Shown here in pieces: positions 25,948-34,258 of a stretch of DNA of 64,000 nucleotides (position 1 is the first letter of the stretch; each line of letters begins with the position of its first letter). Source of the DNA: Flavobacterium sp. GSB-24 (GTDB lineage Bacteria > Bacteroidota > Bacteroidia > Flavobacteriales > Flavobacteriaceae); the NCBI RefSeq assembly GCF_027924665.1, contig NZ_AP027043.1, positions 2,356,001-2,420,000 of the forward strand, given 5' to 3'. The notes under the pieces are model-generated. The model did not search any database. It saw only the letters and a program-made list of their open reading frames with translations, and was not told the origin of the DNA. The translations under genes and the position numbers were made by a program.

Positions 25948-26745
25948 TTAATAACCCAGCCAAATTAAAGCTTCAGCAAAATGATCGCGCCAAAGTTTTT
26001 CATTGTGTTCACCATTTTTTACAATTTTGGTTTTGTCCAGATGAAGGCAGTAACAACGTTTGGTATCTAGTAAACGTTTCATTTTAGTTAAATCTTTTAC
26101 CATATCGTCACTTTCTTTATCACCGCACAGAAAATAAATTTTAGTTTTGATTTTGGATTGTTTTTCTGTGAAAGTATAAATATCATTAGAAAACCAAAAA
26201 GAGGGAGAAAAAACACCTGCTTTACCAAAAACGTCTGGATATTTCAAAGCACCGTAATAAGAAACCAAACCGCCTAACGAACTTCCGAAAAGAATGGTGT
26301 TTTTAGGTTTTGTTTTGGTTCTGTAATTTTTGTCGATATACGGTTTTAATATTTTTACAATAAATTCTAAATAATTATCAGCGTTTCCGCCGCCGTATTT
26401 TTCGTTTTTAAAAGGAGTAAGTTCATCGATGCGTTTTTCATTTCCATGTTCAATTGCCACAACAATTACTGGAGCTTTTAAGCTGTCTAATTTTTCATCG
26501 ATATTCCATTCGCCAGAAAAAGAAGTTTTAGCATCAAATAAATTTTGCGCATCATGCATGTAAATAACGCTGTATTTTTTTTGAATGTCTTTTGAATAGT
26601 TTTCAGGAAGATAGATCCAGATTTTTTTTGAAGTATGGAGTTGAGGAGCCTCAATTGTAAAAGTCGATACATTTTTTGAAGCTGTACTTTGTGCTTTTCC
26701 GATAAGAGCAAATAGAAGTAAAACTGCTAGGAAAATCCTCTTCAT
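25948..26745 (-). CDS. secreted esterase, enterochelin-esterase-like fold
   Basis: The 265-residue protein has a signal peptide (MKRIFLAVLLLFALIGKAQ). KIWIYLPENYSKDIQKKYSVIYMHDAQNLFD and the nucleophile elbow FGSSLGGLVSYY (Ser) fit the putative-esterase (Esterase D / IroE-like) alpha/beta-hydrolase family; GDKESDD and the late GEHNEKLW supply probable Asp and His. It heads the operon with the epimerase. The substrate is unknown. Confidence 0.8.
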   Translation of the reverse strand: MKRIFLAVLLLFALIGKAQSTASKNVSTFTIEAPQLHTSKKIWIYLPENYSKDIQKKYSVIYMHDAQNLFDAKTSFSGEWNIDEKLDSLKAPVIVVAIEHGNEKRIDELTPFKNEKYGGGNADNYLEFIVKILKPYIDKNYRTKTKPKNTILFGSSLGGLVSYYGALKYPDVFGKAGVFSPSFWFSNDIYTFTEKQSKIKTKIYFLCGDKESDDMVKDLTKMKRLLDTKRCYCLHLDKTKIVKNGEHNEKLWRDHFAEALIWLGY

Positions 26746-26802
26746 TATCTGTGTTTTGTATTTTTGTTTAAAAGCAATATTTTAGCTAAAAATAATAAAT
26801 TG

Positions 26803-27204
26803 ATGAATACAGAAGCAGAAAAAAGAAGTTTACTTTTAGAAATGATTATGTTCGCTACTGTCGATGGACATTTGCATAAACGTGAGCTTGAATTTTTAAG
26901 ACTTGTGGCCTTGGAATTGAATATTAGCGAAGAAGAATTTCAAGATTTATTTCATCAGGAAACCAAAGGGATTCCTATCAAATCTGAAATGCAGCGTATC
27001 AACCAATTTTATAGATTGGCTTTATTAATGCATTGCGATGGTGTTTTACACGAAAGGGAATTCAAAGCAATTCAGCAGATTGCACTAGAAATGGGACTAA
27101 ATCCATCTGCTGTAAAACGTGTTTTGGAAATGATGAAAAAAGCCCCCAAAACCGTCATTAATCCGACTGTAGTTTTACAAGTTTTTCAAGAACAGCATAA
27201 TTAA
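26803..27204 (+). CDS. TerB-like domain protein
   Basis: The start was set at the ATG at 26803 (MNTEAEKRSLLLEMIMFATVDG), giving 133 residues. The all-helical TerB fold is suggested by two repeats of an acidic helix pair: ATVDGHLHKRELEFLRLVALELNISEEEF and LMHCDGVLHEREFKAIQQIALEMGLN. TerB-like proteins bind metals through such acidic sites. Its stop codon overlaps the convergent uvrB stop by 4 bp. The role is unknown; tellurite resistance should not be assumed. Confidence 0.75.
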   Translation: MNTEAEKRSLLLEMIMFATVDGHLHKRELEFLRLVALELNISEEEFQDLFHQETKGIPIKSEMQRINQFYRLALLMHCDGVLHEREFKAIQQIALEMGLNPSAVKRVLEMMKKAPKTVINPTVVLQVFQEQHN

Positions 27205-29192
27205 GCCAGCTGTTCTTGTAATTTTTTAATTTCGTCTCTCAGTTTAGCTGCTTGTAAAAAGTCTAATTCTTTAGCTGCTTTTTCCATTGTTTTACGTTTT
27301 TCCCGAATCATTTTTTCCAATTCACCTTTAGATAAATAAGCTGTTTCAGGTTCAGCAGCAACAGGGATAGGATGTCCTAATTCGTATTCTACCAACGGAT
27401 TTTTGGTGAAAGCGCTTTCTATTTTTTTATTTAAAGCCTGAGGCGTTATGTTATTTTCAACGTTGAAATTAATCTGTTTCGTTCTTCGAGATTCAGTTTC
27501 GTCAATTGTTCTCTGCATGCTGGCAGTAATTTTATCGGCATACAAAATTGCTTTTCCGTTTAAGTTTCTTGCCGCACGACCAATAGTCTGAGTTAAAGAT
27601 CTGTGATTTCTTAAGAAACCTTCTTTATCGGCATCTAAAATAGCAACAAGCGAAACTTCGGGTAAATCTAAACCTTCACGAAGTAAGTTTACTCCAATTA
27701 AAACATCAAAAATACCTTTACGCAAATCCTGCATGATTTCGATACGCTCTAAAGTGTCGACTTCAGAGTGGATGTAACGACAGCGAATGCTTACTTTTGT
27801 CAAATATTTGGCTAATTCTTCAGCCATTCTTTTGGTTAGAGTAGTTACTAAAACCCTTTCGTCTAATTCGCATCGAACCTGAATTTCTTCAATTAAATCA
27901 TCAATCTGATTTAAACTTGGTCTAACTTCGATAACAGGATCTATTAATCCAGTCGGGCGAATAATCTGTTCAACATAAATACCATCTGATTTTTGTAATT
28001 CATAATCAGCAGGAGTTGCAGAAACGTAAATTACCTGATTTTGAAGAGCTTCAAATTCTTCAAATTTCAAAGGACGGTTGTCCATTGCAGCAGGTAAACG
28101 GAAACCATATTCTACTAAGTTTTCCTTACGCGAGCGGTCACCTCCGTACATCGCATGAACCTGCGAAACGGTAACGTGACTTTCGTCAACAACCATTAAA
28201 TAATCACTTGGGAAATAATCCAATAAGCAGAAAGGTCTTGTTCCAGGCTGTCTGCCGTCTAGGTAACGAGAATAATTTTCAATTCCAGAACAGTAACCTA
28301 GTTCCCGAATCATTTCTAAGTCGAAATTGGTTCTTTCTTCCAGACGTTTGGCTTCTAAATGTTTGCCTATTTCTTTAAAGTAATCAACTTGTTTAACCAA
28401 ATCCTGCTGAATTTCCCAAATTGCACCTTGTAATACTTCTGGAGAAGTCACAAACATGTTTGCTGGATAGATAGTCAGTCTTTTGAACTTTTCAATGACT
28501 TGTGAAGTCTTAACATCAAAAGATTCAATTTCCTCAATTTCATCTCCAAAAAAGTGAATTCTGTAAGCGTCGTCGGCATAACTTGGATATACTTCAACCG
28601 TGTCACCTTTTATTCTAAAATTTCCAGGGTTAAAATCTGCTTCTGTTCTGGCGTACAAACTTTGTACAAGGCTGTGAAGCAGTTTCGTTCTCGAAATAGC
28701 CTGATCTCTGGTTACCTCAATTACGTTCTTTTTAAATTCGACAGGGTTTCCAATACCATACAAACAAGAAACTGAGGCAACTACTAAAACATCTCGACGA
28801 CCAGAAAGGAGGGAAGAAGTAGTGCTCAAACGCATTTTTTCCAATTCTTCATTGATAGATAAATCTTTTTCAATAAAAACCCCAGTTACCGGCATAAAAG
28901 CTTCCGGCTGATAATAGTCGTAGTACGAAACGAAATATTCAACGGCATTGTTTGGGAAAAACTGCTTGAATTCAGAGTACAATTGTGCGGCCAAGGTTTT
29001 GTTATGTGCCAAAACCAAAGTAGGTCTTTGTACTTCTTCAATTACATTAGCCACAGTAAATGTTTTACCAGATCCTGTAACTCCCAATAAAGTTTGATAT
29101 TTTTCTCCGTCGATTACACCTTGTGCCAGTTTCTGTATGGCTTGAGGCTGATCTCCTTTTGGACTATATTCTGAGGAAACTTGAAATTTCAT
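27201..29192 (-). CDS. uvrB: excinuclease ABC subunit B
   Basis: UvrB is the damage-verifying helicase-like subunit of nucleotide excision repair. In the 663-residue product the Walker A is GVTGSGKT at 38-45. The beta-hairpin YYDYYQPEAF follows at about 92-101, with the DESH box (VVDESHVTVSQ) and helicase motifs VIGVNLLREGLDLPEVSLV and QTIGRAARN. The C-terminal UVR motif (KTMEKAAKELDFLQAAKLRDEI) binds UvrC. The gene is complete and convergent with the TerB-like gene. Confidence 0.97.
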   Translation of the reverse strand: MKFQVSSEYSPKGDQPQAIQKLAQGVIDGEKYQTLLGVTGSGKTFTVANVIEEVQRPTLVLAHNKTLAAQLYSEFKQFFPNNAVEYFVSYYDYYQPEAFMPVTGVFIEKDLSINEELEKMRLSTTSSLLSGRRDVLVVASVSCLYGIGNPVEFKKNVIEVTRDQAISRTKLLHSLVQSLYARTEADFNPGNFRIKGDTVEVYPSYADDAYRIHFFGDEIEEIESFDVKTSQVIEKFKRLTIYPANMFVTSPEVLQGAIWEIQQDLVKQVDYFKEIGKHLEAKRLEERTNFDLEMIRELGYCSGIENYSRYLDGRQPGTRPFCLLDYFPSDYLMVVDESHVTVSQVHAMYGGDRSRKENLVEYGFRLPAAMDNRPLKFEEFEALQNQVIYVSATPADYELQKSDGIYVEQIIRPTGLIDPVIEVRPSLNQIDDLIEEIQVRCELDERVLVTTLTKRMAEELAKYLTKVSIRCRYIHSEVDTLERIEIMQDLRKGIFDVLIGVNLLREGLDLPEVSLVAILDADKEGFLRNHRSLTQTIGRAARNLNGKAILYADKITASMQRTIDETESRRTKQINFNVENNITPQALNKKIESAFTKNPLVEYELGHPIPVAAEPETAYLSKGELEKMIREKRKTMEKAAKELDFLQAAKLRDEIKKLQEQLA

Positions 29193-29239
29193 GTGTTTAC
29201 GCTGAAAATTTGGTTTTGTAAAGATACAAAGTTTGAATG

Positions 29240-30178
29240 CTATTCTAAAAAATTAATGATTGCATCATTGGTGATTTTAGATTGGTCTATCGATAAAAAA
29301 TGACCAGCATCTTTTATAGTTTTTGTTTGGCTGTTTTTTAAATATTTTTGTGCTCTTTTTAGACTTTCGTCAGAGTTAATTACGTCTCTATCACCAATTA
29401 ATACCAAAACAGGATTTTGAATTGATTGTAATTCTTTATCTGAAAATGGATGCATTTTAAGCATGCTCGAATTGGATTTTGCATATTTGTTGGCGAGATA
29501 AAACTGCCTTTTGTATATCTGGCTTATTTTTTCTGGGTGCGTAGAAAATGTGGTCAGTGTTTTGCCAAATTTCTTTTCACTTGGAAATAATTTCAGCATC
29601 AAAGCTGACGTTGTTTTTCCAACTTTATCAATAAATTTAAAAGTTTGCGCTGGACTTAACAAAACGATTTTATCAATCGAATTTGGTTTTTGTGTTGCTA
29701 ATAATGTTGCAATCCAACCGCCGCGAGAAGCGCCTATAATATCAAATTTCTTTAATTTATAATGATCGAAAATTTCGTTATACCAAATGGCAATTTCTTC
29801 AGACGAAAGAGGTTTTGCAGTTAAGTTAGATTTCCCGGGTTCCATCAAAAAGTCAATAGCATATATACGGTGGTTTTTGGCTAAAGCCTGAATGTTTGGA
29901 TACCACATGGTAGAGCTTGCATCCATTCCATGAAGTAAAACTAAATCTTTCCCGTTTTTTGGCCCTGCAATAACTACGTGTGCTGTTCCAAAAGTTGTTT
30001 TAACGTTTTCCTCTGTATAAGGGATGTTCCAGAGTTTTAAAGCTTTATCGTAAGCGGTTTCATATTTCAGCTCTTCGCTTTTGGTTTTAAAAACATAATC
30101 TTCAAATTTTGCTTTTTTAGAAGCACAACTTGTAATTAAAAATAGTACGATTACCAAACGAGAATATAGTTTCAACAT
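29240..30178 (-). CDS. alpha/beta-hydrolase lipoprotein
   Basis: The start was placed at the ATG at 30178 (MLKLYSRLVIVLFLITSCASK), giving 312 residues with a lipobox Cys. The hydrolase core has VVIAGPKNGKDLVLLHGMDASS (oxyanion loop), IGASRGGWIATLL (nucleophile Ser), PVLVLIGDRDVIN (Asp) and DAGHFLSID (His). All triad residues are visible. The enzyme is exported and anchored; the substrate is unknown. Confidence 0.8.
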   Translation of the reverse strand: MLKLYSRLVIVLFLITSCASKKAKFEDYVFKTKSEELKYETAYDKALKLWNIPYTEENVKTTFGTAHVVIAGPKNGKDLVLLHGMDASSTMWYPNIQALAKNHRIYAIDFLMEPGKSNLTAKPLSSEEIAIWYNEIFDHYKLKKFDIIGASRGGWIATLLATQKPNSIDKIVLLSPAQTFKFIDKVGKTTSALMLKLFPSEKKFGKTLTTFSTHPEKISQIYKRQFYLANKYAKSNSSMLKMHPFSDKELQSIQNPVLVLIGDRDVINSDESLKRAQKYLKNSQTKTIKDAGHFLSIDQSKITNDAIINFLE

Positions 30179-30261
30179 AGTTATAAAATTCAATTTAGCT
30201 TAAAGTTACGGGTATGGTAAGCGAATAGTGTATCAGAATTTTATTTTAAAGTATCATAATT

Positions 30262-30498
30262 TTACGATTTATCATCTTTCAAAGTGAGATAATAAATTTG
30301 GACAAATGCTAAAATGGCATTAGGAATAATAACGGGTAAAAGCCATTTGTTAAAATCACGGTAGTCGATTAAAAAAATGCCATAGATTACAAAACAAATG
30401 CATCCAAACATATTAATGAAACGGATGGTTCTAAGGTTTTTTAGCATGAAACCGCCAACAATAAATACTGATGCGAGATAACCAATATATTCTGCCAT
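30262..30498 (-). CDS. small YgjV/SemiSWEET-like membrane protein
   Basis: The 78-residue protein has three predicted TM helices (IGYLASVFIVGGFMLKNL, FINMFGCICFVIYGIFLI, WLLPVIIPNAILAFVQIYYL). The first helix with its GYLAS and N-L-R/K motif, and the asparagines of helices 2 and 3, resemble one half of a YgjV or SemiSWEET bundle. Such proteins dimerise to form a transporter. The substrate is unknown. It is convergent with nothing and lies between two minus genes. Confidence 0.6.
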   Translation of the reverse strand: MAEYIGYLASVFIVGGFMLKNLRTIRFINMFGCICFVIYGIFLIDYRDFNKWLLPVIIPNAILAFVQIYYLTLKDDKS

Positions 30499-30577
30499 GA
30501 TCTTGATTTTAAATTGCTTACAATAAATGTAGCGAAAGCAAATTATATAATCAAGATTTTGTTTTGGAAATCAGGTG

Positions 30578-31528
30578 TTAAAAGAAACGTTTTTGCTGCT
30601 GAACATCCGTTATAAAACTCCACGCCACAATACGGCTGTTTTTTTGCCCTTGTGACATTTCAATTGTTTTTACAGAAACGGCATTTACTTTTTTCAGAAT
30701 TTTATAAATAGAAGAAAGATTTTCTTTTTTAGAAACCAAAGTGGTAAACCATAAAACCTGTGATGCATATTTAGCACTTTCATAAATCATTTGGGTTATA
30801 AAACCGATTTCGCCGCCGTTGCACCATAATTCGGCATTTTGACCTCCAAAATTTAAAACAGGATTTGTGTTTCTTTTTTCTTTGGGATTTAGATTGGAAA
30901 CTTTTCTAGAGGTACTTTTATTCGCTTCTTCTGCAGAGGCATGAAAAGGCGGATTGCACATTGTAAATGTAAATCGATCTTCCGGCGTTATAATATTTTT
31001 AAATATAAAACGAGATTCTGTTTGCTGCTGCAGACTTATAGCTTCAATTAGTTTTGGGTTTGCTTCAATGATTTTACTGCAGTTTTCGATAGCTTTTTGA
31101 TCAATATCTGTTGCTACAAAACTCCAATTGTAAATCGAATTTCCTAATATCGGATAGATTAGATTTGCACCTGTTCCGATATCTAAACCTAATATGTTGG
31201 ATGTTTCTGGAATTTGATTGTTATGGGTTTCTGCCAATAAATCAGCAATGTAATGAATGTAATCTGCGCGTCCGGGAATTGGCGGACAAAGGTAATTTTT
31301 CGGAATATCCCAGTTTTGAATATCGTAATATGTCTGCAGTAATGCTTTATTTAAAGTTTTTACAGCAAGCGGATTACTGAAATCGACAGTTTCAATTCCG
31401 TGTTTGTTGATGGAAACGAAAGCTTTTAATTCGGGACAATTTGAAATAAGAAGTTCAAAATCATATCGTGAACGATGAAGGTTTTTTGGATGTAAATTGT
31501 CTTTTTGTGAATTGTTTTCTGCTTTCAT
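30578..31528 (-). CDS. rlmF: 23S rRNA (adenine-1618-N6)-methyltransferase
   Basis: RlmF methylates the exocyclic amine of A1618 in 23S rRNA using SAM. The 316-residue product has the N-terminal LHPKNLHRSRYDF signature of the family, the SAM-binding GLDIGTGAN at 114-122, and the catalytic NPPF at 192-195 typical of N6-adenine methyltransferases. It is complete. A promoter-like -7 box (TATCTTTG) sits 18 bp upstream. Confidence 0.9.
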   Translation of the reverse strand: MKAENNSQKDNLHPKNLHRSRYDFELLISNCPELKAFVSINKHGIETVDFSNPLAVKTLNKALLQTYYDIQNWDIPKNYLCPPIPGRADYIHYIADLLAETHNNQIPETSNILGLDIGTGANLIYPILGNSIYNWSFVATDIDQKAIENCSKIIEANPKLIEAISLQQQTESRFIFKNIITPEDRFTFTMCNPPFHASAEEANKSTSRKVSNLNPKEKRNTNPVLNFGGQNAELWCNGGEIGFITQMIYESAKYASQVLWFTTLVSKKENLSSIYKILKKVNAVSVKTIEMSQGQKNSRIVAWSFITDVQQQKRFF

Positions 31529-31545
31529 TTTTCTTTATTTCTATG

Positions 31546-31571
31546 CAAAGATAGGGATTCCATTTTTACAA
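31546..31571 (-). promoter_or_regulatory. possible promoter of rlmF
   Basis: On the minus strand TATCTTTG lies at 31546-31553, with TTG at 31569-31571, a 15-nt spacing. This is slightly shorter than the usual 17-23 nt, so the call is tentative. Confidence 0.45.
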
Positions 31572-31593
31572 AAAGATATTATGAAAATGACAG

Positions 31594-31677
31594 CCCTAGC
31601 CCTGATGGAAGCGGCATCCTTTTGTGTCTCGTTTTTTAACGAGGCACAAAAGATACAGCGGACAGCAGGATCAGCTT
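31594..31677 (+). ncRNA. Flavo-1-like structured element, copy 2
   Basis: The plus strand holds CCTAGCCCTGATGGAAGCGGCATCC, broken here for length, followed by a stable hairpin (TTTTGTGTCTCGTT with AACGAGGCACAAAA, one G-U pair) and AGATACAGCGGACAGCAGG. The flanking words are shared with the copy at 5835-5907, while the central hairpin differs, as expected for a conserved RNA. It lies antisense in the gap between two minus-strand genes and abuts the stop of the thiamine pyrophosphokinase gene. Confidence 0.55.
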
Positions 31678-32340
31678 CTAATCAAAACACTCCATCAAAA
31701 GCAGATCACCTTCGCGATGTGTTATGGTTACGATGCCATCTTTTTCGACAGAATTACTGCTGCCGGTTCGGTAACCCATTGTGAGGGTGTCGTTGTTCAA
31801 TTCGTATTTTAAATTGCTGGAATTAATTCCGTTTACAACTCCAATAGGGATAAGGGAAATTGGAGTTTTTGCCGTATACCATTTTTCGAATTTTGATGGC
31901 AAAAGGAATATTTTTGAATGATCGTCGAGAATTACAATTTTAAGTAAATTACGGTAACGAACTATATTGGTAAGATTGGTAATCGTATGATCGGCACGTC
32001 TGCCAGTTGCCCAAACAACATTTACAGCAGGAATTTTTCTATCGACAAGATAATCAAATGCTTTCTCCAAATCTGTTTTGTCTTGATCTGGCGTATGAAC
32101 GATTTCGATAGGAAATTGAGAAGTTTTGTAAATTTCAGGATCAAAACCACGATCAAAATCGCCTAGTAGAACATCGACTTTTATACCTAATTCAATCACT
32201 CTTTCTATAGCAGAATCTAAAACAATTACAAGTGGAGACCATTCTAACAATTGTCCTAATAATTCAGGATCGCAGGCGGCTCCATTTGCAATTATTAAAG
32301 CAGGTTCCTGATCGTCTCGAACTATATGGTGTGATGACAT
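31678..32340 (-). CDS. thiN: thiamine pyrophosphokinase
   Basis: The enzyme transfers pyrophosphate from ATP to thiamine to give thiamine diphosphate. The 220-residue protein shows ALIIANGAACDPELLGQLL, VDVLLGDFDRGF (D-x-D-like metal/nucleotide site), TPDQDKTDLEKAFDYL and WATGRRADHTITNLTNI, the order seen in the family. The C-terminal beta-domain (GYRTGSSNSVEKDGIVTI) completes the thiamine pocket. It is complete; the Flavo-1-like element touches its stop. Confidence 0.9.
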   Translation of the reverse strand: MSSHHIVRDDQEPALIIANGAACDPELLGQLLEWSPLVIVLDSAIERVIELGIKVDVLLGDFDRGFDPEIYKTSQFPIEIVHTPDQDKTDLEKAFDYLVDRKIPAVNVVWATGRRADHTITNLTNIVRYRNLLKIVILDDHSKIFLLPSKFEKWYTAKTPISLIPIGVVNGINSSNLKYELNNDTLTMGYRTGSSNSVEKDGIVTITHREGDLLLMECFD

Positions 32341-32393
32341 GTGATTTTTTTTGAATGTGGTGCTAAGTTACATTTAGAATTTTAGATTTCTAG

Positions 32394-32462
32394 TTTTTTG
32401 CCACAGATTTCACAGATTAAAAGGATTAATCTCTTTAATTCTTTTAATCTGTGGCCAAAAAA
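32394..32462. repeat. CCACAG-type palindromic repeat, family A copy 2
   Basis: CCACAGATT at 32401-32409 pairs with AATCTGTGG at 32446-32454, and an inner CACAGATTAAAAGGA pairs with a matching TTTTAATCTG arm. The flanks are T-run and A-run. It fills the 129-bp gap between the kinase start and the DinB stop. Confidence 0.8.
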
Positions 32463-32469
32463 TTAAAAA

Positions 32470-32910
32470 TCAAATCAATCTTCGATGGTAATTAATTTGA
32501 CCTAAATGATAGGCAAGATGTGTCGCAAGATGTACTAAGAAAAATCCAGTTGTCATTTCTTTTTCAAAAACAATTTGTGGATAAATTGCATTCAAATCTT
32601 CTTCAGTTAAAACCTCAAAGGCATTATTTACCACTATGATAGTATCTTCAATTTTCTGAATCAATTCTGATCTCGGAATGTCTTTTAATGAAAATTCTAA
32701 CGGACGATTTCTAATGTATCCTGTTTTTCCAATTTCTGCTCCAATGTAAGTATTCAAATTACCTATTAAATGAAGACAGAGATTACCGCCAGAATTAGAA
32801 ATGTCGTTATTAACAGTCCACATTTGATTTTCGTATTCATACGATTCAATTTCAAATTTCAGTTTATTTAAATCTCTATTGAAAAGTATTTTTAGTGTTT
32901 CGATTAGCAT
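32470..32910 (-). CDS. DinB-family (DUF1572-like) protein
   Basis: The 146-residue helical-bundle protein has candidate metal-ligand histidines in GGNLCLHLIGNLNTYIGAEIG and in LVHLATHLAYHLGQINYHRRL near the C-terminus. This His pattern is standard for the DinB superfamily. It is the last of four genes on the minus strand, one base after the GyrI-like gene. It is unrelated in close sequence to the DinB gene at 7115. Confidence 0.85.
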   Translation of the reverse strand: MLIETLKILFNRDLNKLKFEIESYEYENQMWTVNNDISNSGGNLCLHLIGNLNTYIGAEIGKTGYIRNRPLEFSLKDIPRSELIQKIEDTIIVVNNAFEVLTEEDLNAIYPQIVFEKEMTTGFFLVHLATHLAYHLGQINYHRRLI

Positions 32911-32911
32911 A

Positions 32912-33394
32912 TCAATTTCTGTTTTTTATGGGAATCCAGATTTCTTCTTCAGAATCAGGATCATCTTTTTTATATTTTTCGTCCATAATTGCAAAATGAG
33001 GTCTTTCATCTACAACATATTCGGAGTTTGGAAGCCATTCTGTGAAAATATAATGATAGGTTTTATGTGCTTCTGCTGCTGGTCCTAAATGAAGAAAAAC
33101 GGCATATAAGCCACTTGGCACAATTAGTGTTTTCATTGGTGTAGGATGATCATCAAAATCTGATACTTCTACAGCCGCCCATTTTTGAAAATTGTCATTA
33201 GGATCAAAATTATCAAAATGATTTTCAGGATAAACCTCTAAAGAATATAAATTAGAATTTACTACATTTTTTATTTCTTTTCTTTTGGGCATAAAACCAC
33301 TCCACAGTTGAAATGTTTTATTTTCTATGAAAGACATTTCAATAGAATGACCGATAAGTTTTTTTTCGGCTAAGGTTTTAATTTGTACTTCCAT
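32912..33394 (-). CDS. GyrI-like (SOUL/AraC effector-binding) domain protein
   Basis: The 160-residue protein starts VQIKTLAEKKLIGHSIEMSF, typical of GyrI-like small-molecule-binding domains. Later features are WAAVEVSDFDDHPTPMKTLIVPSGLYAVFLHLG and a C-terminal IFTEWLPNSEYVVDERPHFAIMD, both usual for the fold. It has no DNA-binding domain. It is 2 bp after the DUF4249 gene and 1 bp before the DinB gene, so co-transcribed. Confidence 0.85.
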   Translation of the reverse strand: MEVQIKTLAEKKLIGHSIEMSFIENKTFQLWSGFMPKRKEIKNVVNSNLYSLEVYPENHFDNFDPNDNFQKWAAVEVSDFDDHPTPMKTLIVPSGLYAVFLHLGPAAEAHKTYHYIFTEWLPNSEYVVDERPHFAIMDEKYKKDDPDSEEEIWIPIKNRN

Positions 33395-33396
33395 TT

Positions 33397-34224
33397 TTAT
33401 TTTGAAGTTATTTTATACTTGACTGTGTACGTTTCGCAAAGTGAAAAATAGCCTAAAGGATAATTTTCTTTAGTAGTTACATTGACAATATTTCCTTTTA
33501 CAGTTGCCGGAGGAGACTGAAATGGACCTCCAAAATTACTACCAGCAATACTTACTAAAATACTCATATAATTAAAGTATTGTTTTGAGATTCCAGAATG
33601 TGTGATTTCAATTTCATTTCCAATTTCTAAATCATCATCATCAGAAAGACTGAAAAATTCATTACCGTTGAAAAATTTATCCTCATCTACATAGTAAGTT
33701 GATTTGACTTTATTAGGGTAAACATATTTGTATAAATAATAATTATCTGCATCGGCAGGATCATTATAAAACGCTTTTATTTCAATATCTTTTCCTGTAA
33801 AACCGCCTTCATTATTTTGATCTATTCGGGTAATGGGTGCTACTGATTTTAAGGTTTCATTTGCGATATATCTACTGCCTCTGCTAATTACAGTTAAGGT
33901 GTATTGTTCGTCGATAACTGGCTTAAAATTAATGCATACATATTGGCCTGTTTTTTTAACTTCTATAAAATTAAATTGTTCGTTATGACTATTTGTTATA
34001 TAGACAATTGCACCAGAAACCGTTGGGATTGTGTTTTCAAAATAACCAGTTGTTGTAGTTAATCTAATTGTCTGTTCATTTCCTGTTGTTCCTTTTTCCC
34101 AATTAATGGCAGCTTCTATTACTAATTTTGGAGGCGCTGTATCTAAATCAACATCAACCACTTCTTCACAACTTGTGAAGAAAAAGGATATAAAAAACAC
34201 GATTAATAATATTACTTTTTTCAT
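33397..34224 (-). CDS. DUF4249 lipoprotein paired with TonB receptor
   Basis: The start was set at the ATG at 34224 (MKKVILLIVFFISFFFTSCEE), giving 275 residues with a lipobox Cys; the longer frame would read into the receptor gene's tail. LVIEAAINWEKGTTGNEQTIRLT and VSGAIVYITNSHNEQFNF match the DUF4249 N-terminal immunoglobulin-like part. Members sit beside TonB receptors and probably serve as a surface partner in uptake. Substrate unknown. Confidence 0.85.
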   Translation of the reverse strand: MKKVILLIVFFISFFFTSCEEVVDVDLDTAPPKLVIEAAINWEKGTTGNEQTIRLTTTTGYFENTIPTVSGAIVYITNSHNEQFNFIEVKKTGQYVCINFKPVIDEQYTLTVISRGSRYIANETLKSVAPITRIDQNNEGGFTGKDIEIKAFYNDPADADNYYLYKYVYPNKVKSTYYVDEDKFFNGNEFFSLSDDDDLEIGNEIEITHSGISKQYFNYMSILVSIAGSNFGGPFQSPPATVKGNIVNVTTKENYPLGYFSLCETYTVKYKITSK

Positions 34225-34258
34225 AATATATTTTTTATTTCTTTGAAAGAAAGTATTT

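Noticed and set aside
26803..27204. Tellurite resistance operon
   Set aside because: Only one TerB-like gene is present, with no terC/D/E neighbours.
31497..31812. Plus-strand frames through the Flavo-1-like element
   Set aside because: The hairpin and element order explain the sequence; the peptides are translations of the repeat and of the thiN complement.
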